A stretch of 54,717 nucleotides of DNA, taken from assembly GCA_964504335.1 (NCBI GenBank), contig CAZDET010000032.1:1-54717 (forward strand), written 5' to 3'. The DNA comes from CAZDET01 sp964504335 (lineage in GTDB: Bacteria > Bacteroidota > Bacteroidia > Chitinophagales > Saprospiraceae). The notes under the pieces are model-generated. The model was not told the DNA's origin, did not search any database, and was given only the letters and a program-made list of their open reading frames with translations. The position numbers and the translations under genes were made by a program. This document shows, piece by piece, positions 1-9,900 of this stretch; position 1 is the stretch's first letter, and every line of letters starts with the position of its first letter.

Positions 1-53
1 GCGGGTGGGGAACACGCAGTATGCGGTGCAGCGGAATAAAGTGAGGTGTAATT

Positions 54-1489
54 AGAGTCTGCTTAAAAAGGGATCTGATGGATTTGAGCAAAGCGCACCA
101 AATTCGTAACAAATAGAATAATTCCAATCCAACATTCGGAAGTATCTTTTAATTTGGCTCGGATTTGATTCAATTTATAGCCCTGCTTCGCCTGCCCGAT
201 CTTCCTCTCGATCCGGTTGCGCTCGGTATACTCTTTTTTCTGGTTTCGCCGCTGTGCAGCGGTGGGTTTTTCCTTTTTGGGACGTCCCTTGGCCGCTACG
301 GTCAGGCGGATACCCCGCTGTTTGCACCATTGGCTATTTGCGTTGGTGCCGTACAGCTTATCCACTTGTACCAGCTCTGGGTAATACCCGTACAGTTCGC
401 GGTAGGCAGCTACGTGGGCGGGTAGATCCTGGCTTTCGTGGTAGGCATTCCAGCTCAAGGTTTCGGCTTTGATAAAGCCATCCATTTGGGCTAAACCTAA
501 TTTGGAACCAAATTCTACCTCCTTGCCGACTTGGCCCCGCACGATCGGCCGTACGTGTGGCTGGTGAATGCTGACAATGCGATCATCGCACCGTCGTTCG
601 CGGCGATCGTACATTTGACGCTGCTGTTGACACAGGGTTTGAATGATCCACAGGGTGCGCATTTGTGCATACTCCAGGGGGTTGCTTGGTAGTAAATCCA
701 GCATGCGGTGAATAGAGACGATGTTGCGCTCCACACAGTTGATCAAATAGCGCTGGGTGGTGCGGATGAGCTTAGATCGATTTTTCTTGCGCTTGGCCAC
801 TTCCAAATACTTGCGGCGAGCCACCCGCCGGTAAGTGCGGGGCTTGACGCGAAGCTGTTCGCGGGTATGTTCGTACAGCTCGTCGATGAGGTCTTCGGTT
901 TTCTGGCGTGCCTCGTTGAGCAGGCTCAGATCGTTGGGATAGCGAATGTACTGATCGGCCACCGTAGCATCGAGCTGCAGCTTGCCGCGATTCGGGCTAG
1001 GCGATCCTTCGTCGACCGGCAGCCGGTCGGCCGAGCAAATGCGAATCAGCGCATTACTCAGCTCATCGAACGTAGCCTTACCGAGCCGCTTGCGAAAGTT
1101 GACCAGCGCGGTGGGATGGAAGAGCGCACGCGGGTGGAATACTTCCAGGCCCAGAAAGAACTGCATGTAGGGGTTCTCTTCGATGGTTTGTACGGTCTCG
1201 GCGTCGCTCAGGTTGAGTTTGTGTTTAATAATCAGACTACCGATAATGATCCGAGCGGGTAGGGTGATGGCGGGTCCTTGACTTAGGTGTTGATGGTAAA
1301 TTTGAATCAAATGCTTCCAGGGCAAAGCGTGAGCGGGTCGGACCCAACGATTGGTTGGGTTCAGGTGAATTTTTCATCTTTCAAGTGCAAGTTTATTCAG
1401 CAATAATACGTATAGGCTTGCATAAAATTGCCAGAAAAACTTCATAAACTATTGCCTACTAAATCGTTACGCTGATTTCAGCAGGCCCT
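54..1489 (-). mobile_element. IS5-family-like insertion sequence
   Basis: A complete-looking insertion sequence of about 1.44 kb carries one transposase gene on the minus strand. The ends are an imperfect inverted repeat: AGAGTCTGCTTAAAA at 54-68 and, read inward from the other end, AGGGCCTGCTGAAAT at 1489-1475 (11 of 15 match). Each end is flanked by ATT (51-53 and 1490-1492), which fits the 3-bp target duplications known for some IS5 subgroups. Such short flanks could be chance, so the exact boundaries are inference. No passenger gene is present. Confidence 0.6.
63..1325 (-). CDS. IS5/IS1182-type transposase, 5' end out of frame
   Basis: This is a DDE transposase with an N-terminal DUF772-type region (SLIIKHKLNLSDAETVQ and ENPYMQFFLG motifs), a long basic middle part, and a C-terminal segment rich in Lys/Arg ending in a conserved ERKIGQAKQGY-like helix typical of the IS5/IS1182 group. 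The longest open frame begins only at a TTG at 1325. The same frame continues upstream with sensible family sequence (HLNPTNRWVRPAHA) until a TGA at 1371-1373. An ATG at 1377-1375 lies one base out of frame, across a run of five A (1374-1370). With four A the ATG would join the frame and give about 437 residues. The element is therefore either frame-disrupted, dependent on slippage at the A run, or affected by a sequencing error. Confidence 0.8.
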   Translation of the reverse strand: MPWKHLIQIYHQHLSQGPAITLPARIIIGSLIIKHKLNLSDAETVQTIEENPYMQFFLGLEVFHPRALFHPTALVNFRKRLGKATFDELSNALIRICSADRLPVDEGSPSPNRGKLQLDATVADQYIRYPNDLSLLNEARQKTEDLIDELYEHTREQLRVKPRTYRRVARRKYLEVAKRKKNRSKLIRTTQRYLINCVERNIVSIHRMLDLLPSNPLEYAQMRTLWIIQTLCQQQRQMYDRRERRCDDRIVSIHQPHVRPIVRGQVGKEVEFGSKLGLAQMDGFIKAETLSWNAYHESQDLPAHVAAYRELYGYYPELVQVDKLYGTNANSQWCKQRGIRLTVAAKGRPKKEKPTAAQRRNQKKEYTERNRIERKIGQAKQGYKLNQIRAKLKDTSECWIGIILFVTNLVRFAQIHQIPF

Positions 1490-1587
1490 ATTTATGGGAG
1501 TTTTCTAGCCGATGCAGTAAGAAAAATGGTATCTAAATTTAGAAACAAGCCACTGCATAACCGCCAAAAAGCACAATTAAGCATTCG

Positions 1588-3879
1588 TTACTCCGGACTC
1601 GCCCCACTAATCAAAAAGTTGTTGGCCAGCAGGGAGAAGTCCAATAGATTGACCAATCCATCGCCATTGAAATCGGCACCGGGCACGTAGCCTGGGTCCG
1701 ATTCGGATAGGTTAAAGCTAGCGGCCAGTAAGCTAAAGTCGAGGAGGCCTACGGCATTGTCCAGATCAGCATCTCCGGCCGGCAGGGTGCCAAAATCAAT
1801 CGATTGCGTGCCCAATTCTAGCTGGACGCTCTGGAAAACGGTAAGAAAATGGGGCACCTCGAGATAACAGTCGTACGATCCTCCCGGTACTTCGGGAAAG
1901 GAAAAATTGCCGGTCTGATCTACCGCAATTTGCTCAAATACGAGTGGCGCAGGATCGCCCGTTAGCGGATACATCGTGATAGATGCCACGGCCTCATGGT
2001 TCGTACGGCCGCCCAGCTGCAGGGTTCCCTGGATGCTTCCACTACTATCGCCGTCGAAGTTAGCCGTTGTTTCGGAGCTTTCCTTATACCCGATGCGAAT
2101 CGCCCGTGCCTTAATGGATACCGACCCACTGATGTCAAACGGCTCGGTGTACACCTGCCAGTAGGTCTCGTTATTGATCTTATATCCAATGGAAGCCCCC
2201 TCGGTCGTGGATGCCATTGCGATCTTGCCGTCGGGATGCTGGCTGATGGACGGGGCCGCCGTTGTGGGCTGTACGCCCCCCGGCCATCCGGCTTGGAGCA
2301 GGGCTTCTTCGGCCGACGGGAGGTCGCTCACATCGGGGGTGGCGGTGCCCTGCGTCTGGATCATCCAGGCATCGAGGTCGGCCTGCAGTTGGCTTAATAT
2401 AGACGCGTAGGCGGGATCATCCGCCAGGTTGTGGAGTTCAAACGGATCGAGGGTGATGTCGTAAAGCTCGTACTCCGGGCGGGAATCGGCTAGCCAGAGC
2501 GCCTGCTCGGGGGTTGGGTTGCCGTTGTCGCGCAGCTCGTACAGCTCCTGCATAATGTTCATCTGGTTGCGGTACTGCACGGGAATGATATAGGGGCGGC
2601 TCGGATCGTAATTGCGGATGAGCTTGTACTGCTTGTTGCGAATGGTGCGGACGTAATCGTAACTCTCGTCCGTTCGATCCTTGGCGGCGTGCACGTAGGC
2701 GCGGTCGGAGGCTGCCGGATCGAGGAAGGAGGTGCCCTGCATATAATCCGGTACTTCAACACCGGCCAGCTTTAGTAGGGTAGGCGCAAAATCGATGGCA
2801 CTGACCAATTGGTCGGTGACGGTATTCGCAAAACTGCCGTCCGGAAAGCGGATGATGAGCGGAATCTTGGTGCCCCCATCGTACAGATCGCGCTTCGAAC
2901 GGGGCAGCCCGGCTCCGTGATCGCTGAAGAAAAACACAATCGTATTATCGTCCAGCCCATCGTTGCGCAGGCGGTTGAGAATGTTGCCCACCTCGTTATC
3001 CATTTTGGCGATGTTGTTGTAATACACCGCCAGGTCTTCCCGCACGAGCTGGGTGTTCGGATAGTAGGGCGGTACGGGTACGTCGTTGGGGTCAATATTG
3101 CCGAATTGGCCCGCGTTTCTCCAGACCCGCGACTCGTGGGTGAGGTTGATGTTGATAATCGAAAAGAAAGGCTGGTTGGCATCCGGTCGATCTCTCCAAT
3201 CTTTATTATTGGCCGACAAATCGTAGGTTGTGAGCGGCACTTTGAATTGGAAGTCGGTCTTTGAGGCATTCGTCACGAAGTAGCCCGCAGCGCGCAGGTA
3301 CTCCGTGAACGTCTTCACGTCCGGCGGCGGTACGGCCTCGTAGTTGCCCACCCGGACTTCGGCGTTGGGGGTATTATTACTGCCGTTAAGTGTACGCATG
3401 TGCTGCGCGCCAATGCTGTTCTGGTGCATCCCCGTGATGATGGCCGCCCGGGAAGGTGCACAGACCCCAGCCGTGGTAAACGTATTGGTGTAGCGCACCC
3501 CTTCGTTGGCCAGCTGATCGAGATTGGGCGTAGCGGCTGTCGCATCACCGTAGGAAGCCAACTGCGGACTCATATCTTCCACCGAAATCCAGAGGATGTT
3601 CGGCTGGGAGCTGGCCGGCGTGTAGCTCACATCAGTATTTTCGCAGTAGTCGCCGATGCCGTTGTTGTTGTAATCCAGATTGCTGGGATCGTAAAAATCC
3701 GGGCAAAGGTCAATGTCATCGGTCAGGCCGTCGCCATCGCGGTCGTTGAACTGGGTAGACATCAGTGGAAATGGCTCGCCGGTAGTATACACGGAGCGCA
3801 GAGATAACAGCACTAACAGGCCGGTTAGAACGTATTGGGCATTAAGCAAGCGCAGTGCCAGATGGGTTTGGAGTTGCAT
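1588..3879 (-). CDS. exported sulfatase with dockerin tail
   Basis: An arylsulfatase/heparan N-sulfatase-type hydrolase that would remove sulfate esters from polysaccharides outside the cell. The order is an N-terminal hydrophobic segment (residues about 15-30), a thrombospondin type-3-like calcium stretch (NDRDGDGLTDD and NNNGIGDYCE, 45-80), and the alkaline-phosphatase-fold sulfatase core from about 93. Cys140 in CAPSR is the residue converted to formylglycine in this family, and D320-H321 is a metal-site motif. Next come a chitobiase-C/FN3-like segment (about 560-625), a Cna-B-like segment, and a type I dockerin-like double EF-hand (702-755, two DFSLLA repeats). No T9SS tail is visible. 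A formylglycine-generating enzyme would be needed and is not in this window. Codon use and length look normal. Confidence 0.88.
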   Translation of the reverse strand: MQLQTHLALRLLNAQYVLTGLLVLLSLRSVYTTGEPFPLMSTQFNDRDGDGLTDDIDLCPDFYDPSNLDYNNNGIGDYCENTDVSYTPASSQPNILWISVEDMSPQLASYGDATAATPNLDQLANEGVRYTNTFTTAGVCAPSRAAIITGMHQNSIGAQHMRTLNGSNNTPNAEVRVGNYEAVPPPDVKTFTEYLRAAGYFVTNASKTDFQFKVPLTTYDLSANNKDWRDRPDANQPFFSIININLTHESRVWRNAGQFGNIDPNDVPVPPYYPNTQLVREDLAVYYNNIAKMDNEVGNILNRLRNDGLDDNTIVFFFSDHGAGLPRSKRDLYDGGTKIPLIIRFPDGSFANTVTDQLVSAIDFAPTLLKLAGVEVPDYMQGTSFLDPAASDRAYVHAAKDRTDESYDYVRTIRNKQYKLIRNYDPSRPYIIPVQYRNQMNIMQELYELRDNGNPTPEQALWLADSRPEYELYDITLDPFELHNLADDPAYASILSQLQADLDAWMIQTQGTATPDVSDLPSAEEALLQAGWPGGVQPTTAAPSISQHPDGKIAMASTTEGASIGYKINNETYWQVYTEPFDISGSVSIKARAIRIGYKESSETTANFDGDSSGSIQGTLQLGGRTNHEAVASITMYPLTGDPAPLVFEQIAVDQTGNFSFPEVPGGSYDCYLEVPHFLTVFQSVQLELGTQSIDFGTLPAGDADLDNAVGLLDFSLLAASFNLSESDPGYVPGADFNGDGLVNLLDFSLLANNFLISGASPE

Positions 3880-4219
3880 AACCTGATCATTGGGGCCGTT
3901 GGGTGGTCGACCGGGTGGTATTTTTCGTAGTGGAGTACGTTTTAGGTATTTAGGACGTAGATTTCCAGAAATATAAATATCTAAAAATCTAAATATCTAA
4001 AAAGCAAAATCTAACAAAACATATCACATTACATAAATATATAAATCACTACCGACTTAGACAACCTTCTCAACGAGCCCCCCAGTTGTCCGGCGAGTGG
4101 ACCGTCCCCAAAGACAGGCATTTCCTTATGATATTCGAGAAGATGCACTTACCGCATTTCCCGAGAAAACCCGATATGTAAGGGTCACAGAAAAAATTAC
4201 TCCATTCAAAGCCCTTTTC
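3880..4219. other. AT-rich intergenic stretch, no gene seen
   Basis: This gap separates the minus-strand sulfatase from the plus-strand toxin-antitoxin pair, so it should hold promoters for both. Its most visible content is an AT-rich run with short direct repeats of ATATCTAAAAA-like units at about 3978-4010. I see no convincing small gene. A GTG-initiated extension of the toxin frame to 4097 is open but does not resemble the family. Confidence 0.4.
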
Positions 4220-4519
4220 ATGCCAAAATTTGAATGGCACGATCCCAAAAATCGATCGAATCAGAGGAAACACGGCTTATCATTCCAACAAGCGAAAGAC
4301 GTATTCGATGACCCGGATCGCATTCAGTATATCAGTAGTAAGAAAAAGTACGGCGAACGAAGATGGAAAACTGTAGGTAGTGTCACTGGCGTTCTCATTT
4401 CGGTAGTATACACATTGCGCACAGTCATCTTTCGCATCATCTCGGCACGGAAGCGATACCCGCCATTCAGGTGCTCAAGTTGCGGCAGGCCGGTGTGGAA
4501 ATCCCCGAAGATCGGATAG
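4220..4519 (+). CDS. brnT: BrnT-family (DUF497) toxin
   Basis: A small basic ribonuclease toxin of the BrnT/DUF497 family, expected to cut RNA unless held by its antitoxin. The family pattern is clear: FEWHDPKN at the start, RKHGLSF, AKDVFDDP, ERRWKTVG and the RIISARKR signature near the end. The start is taken at the ATG at 4220 because the family normally begins at FEW. The last 20 residues (YPPFRC onward) do not look like BrnT, which usually continues with a charged helix. They lie in the stretch that overlaps the next gene by 49 bases, so the C-terminus may be shifted or degraded. The toxin-first order with overlap is the usual BrnT arrangement. Confidence 0.75.
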   Translation: MPKFEWHDPKNRSNQRKHGLSFQQAKDVFDDPDRIQYISSKKKYGERRWKTVGSVTGVLISVVYTLRTVIFRIISARKRYPPFRCSSCGRPVWKSPKIG

Positions 4520-4764
4520 TGTACTTAGCAGATGACGAACTGGCGTATGATTCGGATTTTGATGAGGGGGATTGGGTTCGAGTGGAAACGGGGTCGCCTG
4601 ACAATCAATTGGAAGAATTATCGGTAGTTATCTCCGTCGATGCCCAGGTCAAACAGTGGGTAATACAGAACGAAATTGATCTGAAGACACCCCTGTCTAC
4701 CCTTTTGGATTCTTACTATCGCACGGATCAACTGATTCATTCCAAATTGGACGATCGGGAGTAG
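4471..4764 (+). CDS. probable antitoxin partner of BrnT
   Basis: A 97-residue acidic protein beginning at GTG 4471 inside the end of the toxin gene. The N-terminal half is strongly acidic (DDELAYDSDFDEGDW). The C-terminal half (ISVDAQVKQWV to LLDSYYRTDQ) resembles the ribbon-helix-helix end of BrnA-type antitoxins, where a beta strand is followed by two helices. The overlap suggests translational coupling. The N-terminal part is not typical BrnA, so this may be a different antitoxin class attached to a BrnT toxin. The frame stays open upstream of the GTG without an ATG, so the start is uncertain. Confidence 0.6.
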   Translation: MLKLRQAGVEIPEDRIVYLADDELAYDSDFDEGDWVRVETGSPDNQLEELSVVISVDAQVKQWVIQNEIDLKTPLSTLLDSYYRTDQLIHSKLDDRE

Positions 4765-4836
4765 TGAGGATAACCGCTGGCAGGACACACGCATCAAAGG
4801 CCGGAGACAGTAAGTCCGCCCGGCGGGACATAGCTT

Positions 4837-4996
4837 GGCCCCTCGGCTCTCCGGCCGGTGGCTGGGCTCGGGGCGCCCCACACCATGTGGGTGGGTATTT
4901 AAAAAACGGCCCGCCCACCTTACCTGCCAACCTCGAGGGCTGCAGGCAGCCCAGGCGTGCGCTGCGCACGCGGCTACCAGCAAAGGAAACGGCCGT
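4837..4996 (+). repeat. dispersed hairpin-rich GC element, copy 1
   Basis: A GC-rich element whose second copy is in inverted orientation at 39425-39577. The two share about 75-80 percent identity by eye over the last 90 bases, with no gaps there. It folds into consecutive stems: GTGGGTGGG (4887-4895) with CCCGCCCAC (4910-4918), GGGCTGC (4937-4943) with GCAGCCC (4946-4952), and GCGTGCG (4955-4961) with CGCACGC (4965-4971). Both copies also keep an open frame encoding a similar peptide (PAHxTCQPxGLQxAQAC), so a tiny coding function cannot be excluded. The rest of the gap to 5202 holds no recognisable gene. Confidence 0.7.
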
Positions 4997-5202
4997 GTGA
5001 AAAAGTGGGCTATTTTGTGAGAACGGCTGCCGCCAGGGCAGTTATTGGATGGTTCTTCAAAGATACGCGCTTATCACCACAGAAGCAAGCCCAAACTATC
5101 GTACCGACCATTTTGGTGCGTTTACCCTAACCGCTGAACGAGGTGGCTCTCATTTACGAATAAACGCGTAAACTTGCGCCCATTCACCATTGGCTATCAA
5201 CC

Positions 5203-6633
5203 ATGCAAAAACTCCTATCGCTACTAGTGTGCCTGGTCACGATCCTACCCCTCCTGGCCCAACGCACCCTCCTCATCGACCAGCTGCCCACCAGCACTCC
5301 CGCCGGGGCGGAGATCTACATCGCCGGCGACTTTCAGGGCTGGCAGCCCGGCGACCCGGCCTACCGCCTCAACGAAGACTCTACTACCGGTAACTACGCA
5401 ATCACCCTCCCCTCCGGGCTCGGGGATATTCAGTTTAAGTTTACCCGTGGCGATTGGTCGACTGTAGAGGTGGATGCCACAGGCACCTCGATTTCAAATC
5501 GCTTTCTGGCCGCTGGAGAGGGAGACACCGTCCGCCTACAGATTGAGGGCTGGGACGATCTGGATGGACCTAACGGCAATGCCAGCACCGCCGAGTCGAA
5601 TGTGCGCATCCTGACAGACAGCTTTTACATGGCCAGCCTCGACCGCTACCGTCGGGTGTGGCTCTACCTGCCGCCCGACTACGACCAGACCACTCAAGCC
5701 TATCCGGTGCTGTATATGCACGACGGGCAGAATGTATTCGACGCCAGCACCTCCTTTGCCGGCGAGTGGCAGGTGGATGAAACGCTCAACAACCTGCACG
5801 CTGCCGGCGATCGGGGCATCATCGTCGTAGCCATCGACAATGGACAAACCCTCCGTTCGCGCGAATACAGCGCCTGGCCTAACGCGCGCTACGGAGGCGG
5901 CGAGGGTGCCGACTACATCGATTTTATCGTCGAAGAACTCAAGCCCTACATCGACGCCAACTACCGCACCCTGCCCGACCGGCAGCATACCGGCATCATG
6001 GGCAGCTCGCTGGGGGGCCTGATCTCCCTCTTCGCAGGCATCGAGCACCAGGAGGTATTCGGAAAGGTAGGAGCCCTCTCACCCGCCTACTGGTTCAATC
6101 CGGAAGCATTCGAGCACGTAGCCAACACCGGCAAAGAGGCCGAAATGCGCATTTACCAGATTGCCGGCACCCAGGAAGGCGCGCAGTACGTGGAAGAAAT
6201 GTTTGAAATGGACGACCAGCTAGAGGCCGCCGGTTTTGACTCCGAAGAAGTCCGCACCCTCGAACACGCCGACGGGCAACACAGCGAATGGTACTGGGCA
6301 CGGGAGTTTGCAGCGGCCTACGAATGGCTGTTCGGCGATGCCACCACGAGCACCCGGGAAATTAAGCTAGTAGTCAACGAGTTGCGTCTGTACCCCAACC
6401 CCGCACAGGATTCCCTGCTGTTGGAATTCAAGTTGCTACAGGCGGCGGAGGTGCAACTCGAACTGGTCGACACGAAGGGGGCCATCCTGCAGGCTTCCCC
6501 GGCCCAAAAGTTACCGGCGGGCGTCCATGAGCTAACCTTGCAATTAGATCGCACGGCGTTTTCAGCCGGCTATTACATCTGCCGGCTGGTGGTGAGTGAT
6601 CGGGTGGCTACGGTGCCGTTTATAGTACGATAA
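5203..6633 (+). CDS. T9SS-secreted esterase (PF00756-type)
   Basis: An exported alpha/beta-hydrolase of the esterase D/feruloyl esterase-like family, likely acting on ester bonds of carbohydrate or siderophore-type substrates. The signal peptide is residues 1-20 (ends LLAQ). A CBM48/E-set-like beta domain (about 24-115, with AGDFQGW) is followed by the esterase domain (about 135-375). The nucleophile is Ser269 in GSSLG, and the likely catalytic His is H360 in DGQHSEW. Residues 390-476 form a typical T9SS C-terminal sorting domain starting at LYPNPAQ and ending FIVR, so the product should be carried across the outer membrane. The ATG at 5203 directly precedes a good signal peptide. The gene is monocistronic. 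Confidence 0.9.
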   Translation: MQKLLSLLVCLVTILPLLAQRTLLIDQLPTSTPAGAEIYIAGDFQGWQPGDPAYRLNEDSTTGNYAITLPSGLGDIQFKFTRGDWSTVEVDATGTSISNRFLAAGEGDTVRLQIEGWDDLDGPNGNASTAESNVRILTDSFYMASLDRYRRVWLYLPPDYDQTTQAYPVLYMHDGQNVFDASTSFAGEWQVDETLNNLHAAGDRGIIVVAIDNGQTLRSREYSAWPNARYGGGEGADYIDFIVEELKPYIDANYRTLPDRQHTGIMGSSLGGLISLFAGIEHQEVFGKVGALSPAYWFNPEAFEHVANTGKEAEMRIYQIAGTQEGAQYVEEMFEMDDQLEAAGFDSEEVRTLEHADGQHSEWYWAREFAAAYEWLFGDATTSTREIKLVVNELRLYPNPAQDSLLLEFKLLQAAEVQLELVDTKGAILQASPAQKLPAGVHELTLQLDRTAFSAGYYICRLVVSDRVATVPFIVR

Positions 6634-6671
6634 GAAGAGTAGCTGTTTGTCAGCGCGCTTTGTATTTTTGG

Positions 6672-6768
6672 TTCTCTGACAATTTTCGTGGTTATATCGA
6701 CACGAATCCCTTGCCTTTAATCCTTTTCGGCCATCGGTTTTGTGTCGACCACAAAAATTGTCAAAGAA
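6672..6768 (+). repeat. 97-bp MITE-like element, copy 1
   Basis: One of three 97-bp copies in the window (others at 37981-38077 and, inverted, 50678-50774). The outer arms are identical in all three: TTCTCTGACAATTTTCGTGG at the left, and the complement of TTCTTTGACAATTTTTGTGG at the right. The left arm carries an extra TATAT before CGACAC. The copies differ at only a few positions, all in the centre. No transposase is inside. It lies between two convergent genes. Confidence 0.85.
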
Positions 6769-6834
6769 GGGTGGTTTTTTCGCATTTTTGAAACCCTAGT
6801 TCTTTAGGACGTACCTATGCCATCGGTTCAATTA

Positions 6835-6882
6835 CAAAGTACCAACAGACCAAAGTACCAACAGACCAAAGTACCAAAGTAC
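6835..6882 (+). repeat. 16-bp tandem repeat
   Basis: Two exact 16-bp units (CAAAGTACCAACAGAC at 6835-6850 and 6851-6866) are followed by a third partial unit to 6882. It sits just upstream of the convergent end of the next minus-strand gene. The core GTACTTTGGTC (as its complement) recurs at 49709-49719. Confidence 0.75.
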
Positions 6883-6955
6883 TTTCCTGGAGTCGCTGCA
6901 ATATTAATAGTGTGCCCCGAAACAAGGAGGCGAGCATAGTTGATGGAAGTTCCCT

Positions 6956-9900
6956 TTACCGCCCCATCCACAGCGCCCCAATCTTCTCTGCCCACAGCTT
7001 TTCGTTAAACGCCGGAATGGCCTCCTCCATCAACTTCCGGCCCTGCTCCTTCCACGTTGCCCATTGCTGATCCAGCTCCGCCAGCCGCTCGCGGGTGGGT
7101 TGGTTGACGCGCGGAATGCCGCTTTCGGCGTGGTTGATCACGAACAAGTAGTTGGCCGTAAATTTGTTTTCGAAATTCTCCACGTCGTCGTAGGCCTTGC
7201 TCTTGCGTTGCACCATCTCCGCATCCCAGGCCTGCATGCGCTTCAACAGATCGTGCCCTTCGGCGTGCAAGTCCGAATGGCCGGATGTTTTCAATTTTCC
7301 GAGCACGGTAGTCAATTGGTTTTGCAGGGCTATCAGGTCGTTTACCATGTCGTGCATCTCTTGTAGAGTGGCTTCGGCCTGCTGCATGAAGGCGTGGTAG
7401 TCGGCATAGTCGGCCGAGCTGAGGCCGTAGTGCGGATGCGGCTGAATAGTGCATTCCTGCGTGCGCCGCTCGTCACCTACCTGTAGTTCGAGGGTGTAGG
7501 TACCGGGCACGGCCTTGTGGCCCCGAAAACTGCCCTCGATGTAAGCCGTCGGGATGCCGGGCATGGTCGGATAGCGCATATCCCACACAAAGCGGTTGAG
7601 CCCGGCTTTTGCAGGTACCGTTGGCTCGGCGGGCGGGCCGCCAGCATAGGATTGGAAGTTGGAATCGGCCTCGGAGCTCAGTTTCCGGACGACATCCCCG
7701 CTGGTATCCCGGACGGTCAGCGTTACTTCCATACTGTCTTTCGGCAGGTGGAAATAGATCACCACCCCGCTAGCCGGGTTGACGCCCCGCAGCGGATGGC
7801 TACCGTCAAAATTCGGATTGTTCCCGTCCAGTTCACTGCCGCCACCGGCCAACAAGGTAGGCGCAGGTTGGTACAGATGCACTGCCTGAGGCGTAGCCTC
7901 GTACTGGCGGAGCAACTCCAGATCGTCGAGTACCCAGAACGAGCGACCCGAAGTGGCGATGATCAGGTCGTTGTGTGCCACGCGCAGATCCAATATTGGC
8001 GTAGTGGGTAAATTCAAATTAAAACGCTCCCATTGCTTCCCATCGTCCATACTGATGTACAGGCCCGTTTCCGTGCCCGCAAAGAGCAAGCCCGGGCGCT
8101 CGGTATCCTCGCGTACTACGCGCGTGTAGGCTCCGTCGGGAATATTGCCGGTGATATCGGTCCAGCTTGCGCCGTAATCCGTCGTTTTGAGCAGGCGCGG
8201 CGTATGGTCATTGAATTTGTAGCGCGTGGTCGCGATATAGGCTGTGCCCGGACTGCGGGGCGACAGGTCGATGGCATTCACCAGGCATTCTTCCAGCCCG
8301 GCGGGCGTCACGTTGGTCCAGGTGGCACCGCCGTCGCGGGTAAGTTGCACCAGGCCATCGTCGGTACCTACCCAGATGTGGCCGGCCTCCTGGGGCGATT
8401 CAATCACGTAGCTGATCGTACCGTAGTTCTCCGCACCGACTGCCTCTACGGTGTAGGGGCCGCCGCCCTTGATTTGCTTGTCTTTCTGATTGCGGGTCAG
8501 ATCGGGCGAGGCTTCTTCCCAGGTCTTGCCCATGTCGCGGGTGCGGAGTAGCTTTTGCGCAGCGTGGTAGTAGGTGCCCGGCTCGTGTTTCGACCAGATG
8601 ATGGGGGCATTCCAGTTGAAGCGGTATTTCATATCGCTGGCCGCCCGCCCGAGATACTGAATGGGGGCCGCCATGATGTTGGTGCCGGCATTGGCCTCAT
8701 TGTCCAGCACCTCAATGGTGCCCAAATAGCTGCCGCCCAATACGTAGCGCGGATCATCGGGATCGAAGGCCAGGAAGGCGCTCTCGCCGCCGGCGGAGGC
8801 CTTCCAGCTATCCGTGCTGATGCCCCACGCCCCCAGTTCCCGATGGGCGATGGTAACCGAGCTATTATCCTGCTGCCCCCCGTAGATGCGGTAGGGAAAT
8901 CCATTGTCCACGTTAATCCGGTAAAATTGCGCTGTGGGCATGTTGGCCTGGGTCGACCAGCTTTTGCCGTAATTAAAGCTGATGGCTGCTCCCCCATCGT
9001 TGGCAATGCAGAGATTGCGCGGATTATCGGGATTGATCCACAGGTCGTGGTAGTCACCGTGGGTGCCGGAGAGGCGCTCCCAAGTCTTACCGCCATCGAT
9101 GGAGCGCAGGGCCGGGGCGCTGAGTACGTATACCGTCTGGTCGTCCTGCGGGTCGGCAAATACTTCGATGTAGTACCAGGCCCGCTGCACGAGCCGGTGA
9201 TCTCCGCTGACGCGGCTCCAACTTGCCCCGGCATCGGTAGATACAAACAACCCGCCCTTCTCCTGCTGTGAATCGCTTTCGATGAGCGCGTACACCTTCT
9301 GGGAATTGGATGGGCACACGGCGATCGCCATTTTGCCTTTTTCTTCGGGCAGGCCTTCGGTGAGTTCCTGCCAGGTCGTGCCGCCATCGATGGATTTGTA
9401 CAATCCACTACCCGGCCCGCCACTGATCACCTGCCAGGGAAGGCGCTGGTGTTCCCACATGGCTGCGTAGAGGATGTTGGGATCGTTGGCATCCATGCTC
9501 AATTCCGAGGCCCCGGTGCGATCGTCTACGTAGAGCACCTTCTCCCAGGTAGTACCGCCGTCGGTAGAGCGGAAGACACCTCGCTCTTCGTTGCGTCCGT
9601 AGAGCTGCCCCTGCGCAGCGACGTACACAATGCGTGGATCGTCCGGATGCACGATAATTCGCGAAATATGCTGCGTGGGCGCTAGCCCGAGGTGCGCCCA
9701 GGTCTTTCCGGCATCCGTAGATTTATACACCCCGTCGCCGTGTGAGGTCATCACGCCCCGGGGTGCGTGTTCGCCCATCCCTACGTAGACTACATTTGGA
9801 TGGCTCTGCGACACGGCCACGGCCCCCACCGATCCTGTCTTAAAGTAGCCGTCAGATACATTGTGCCAATGTTGGCCGGCATCTTCCGTTTTCCAGACAC

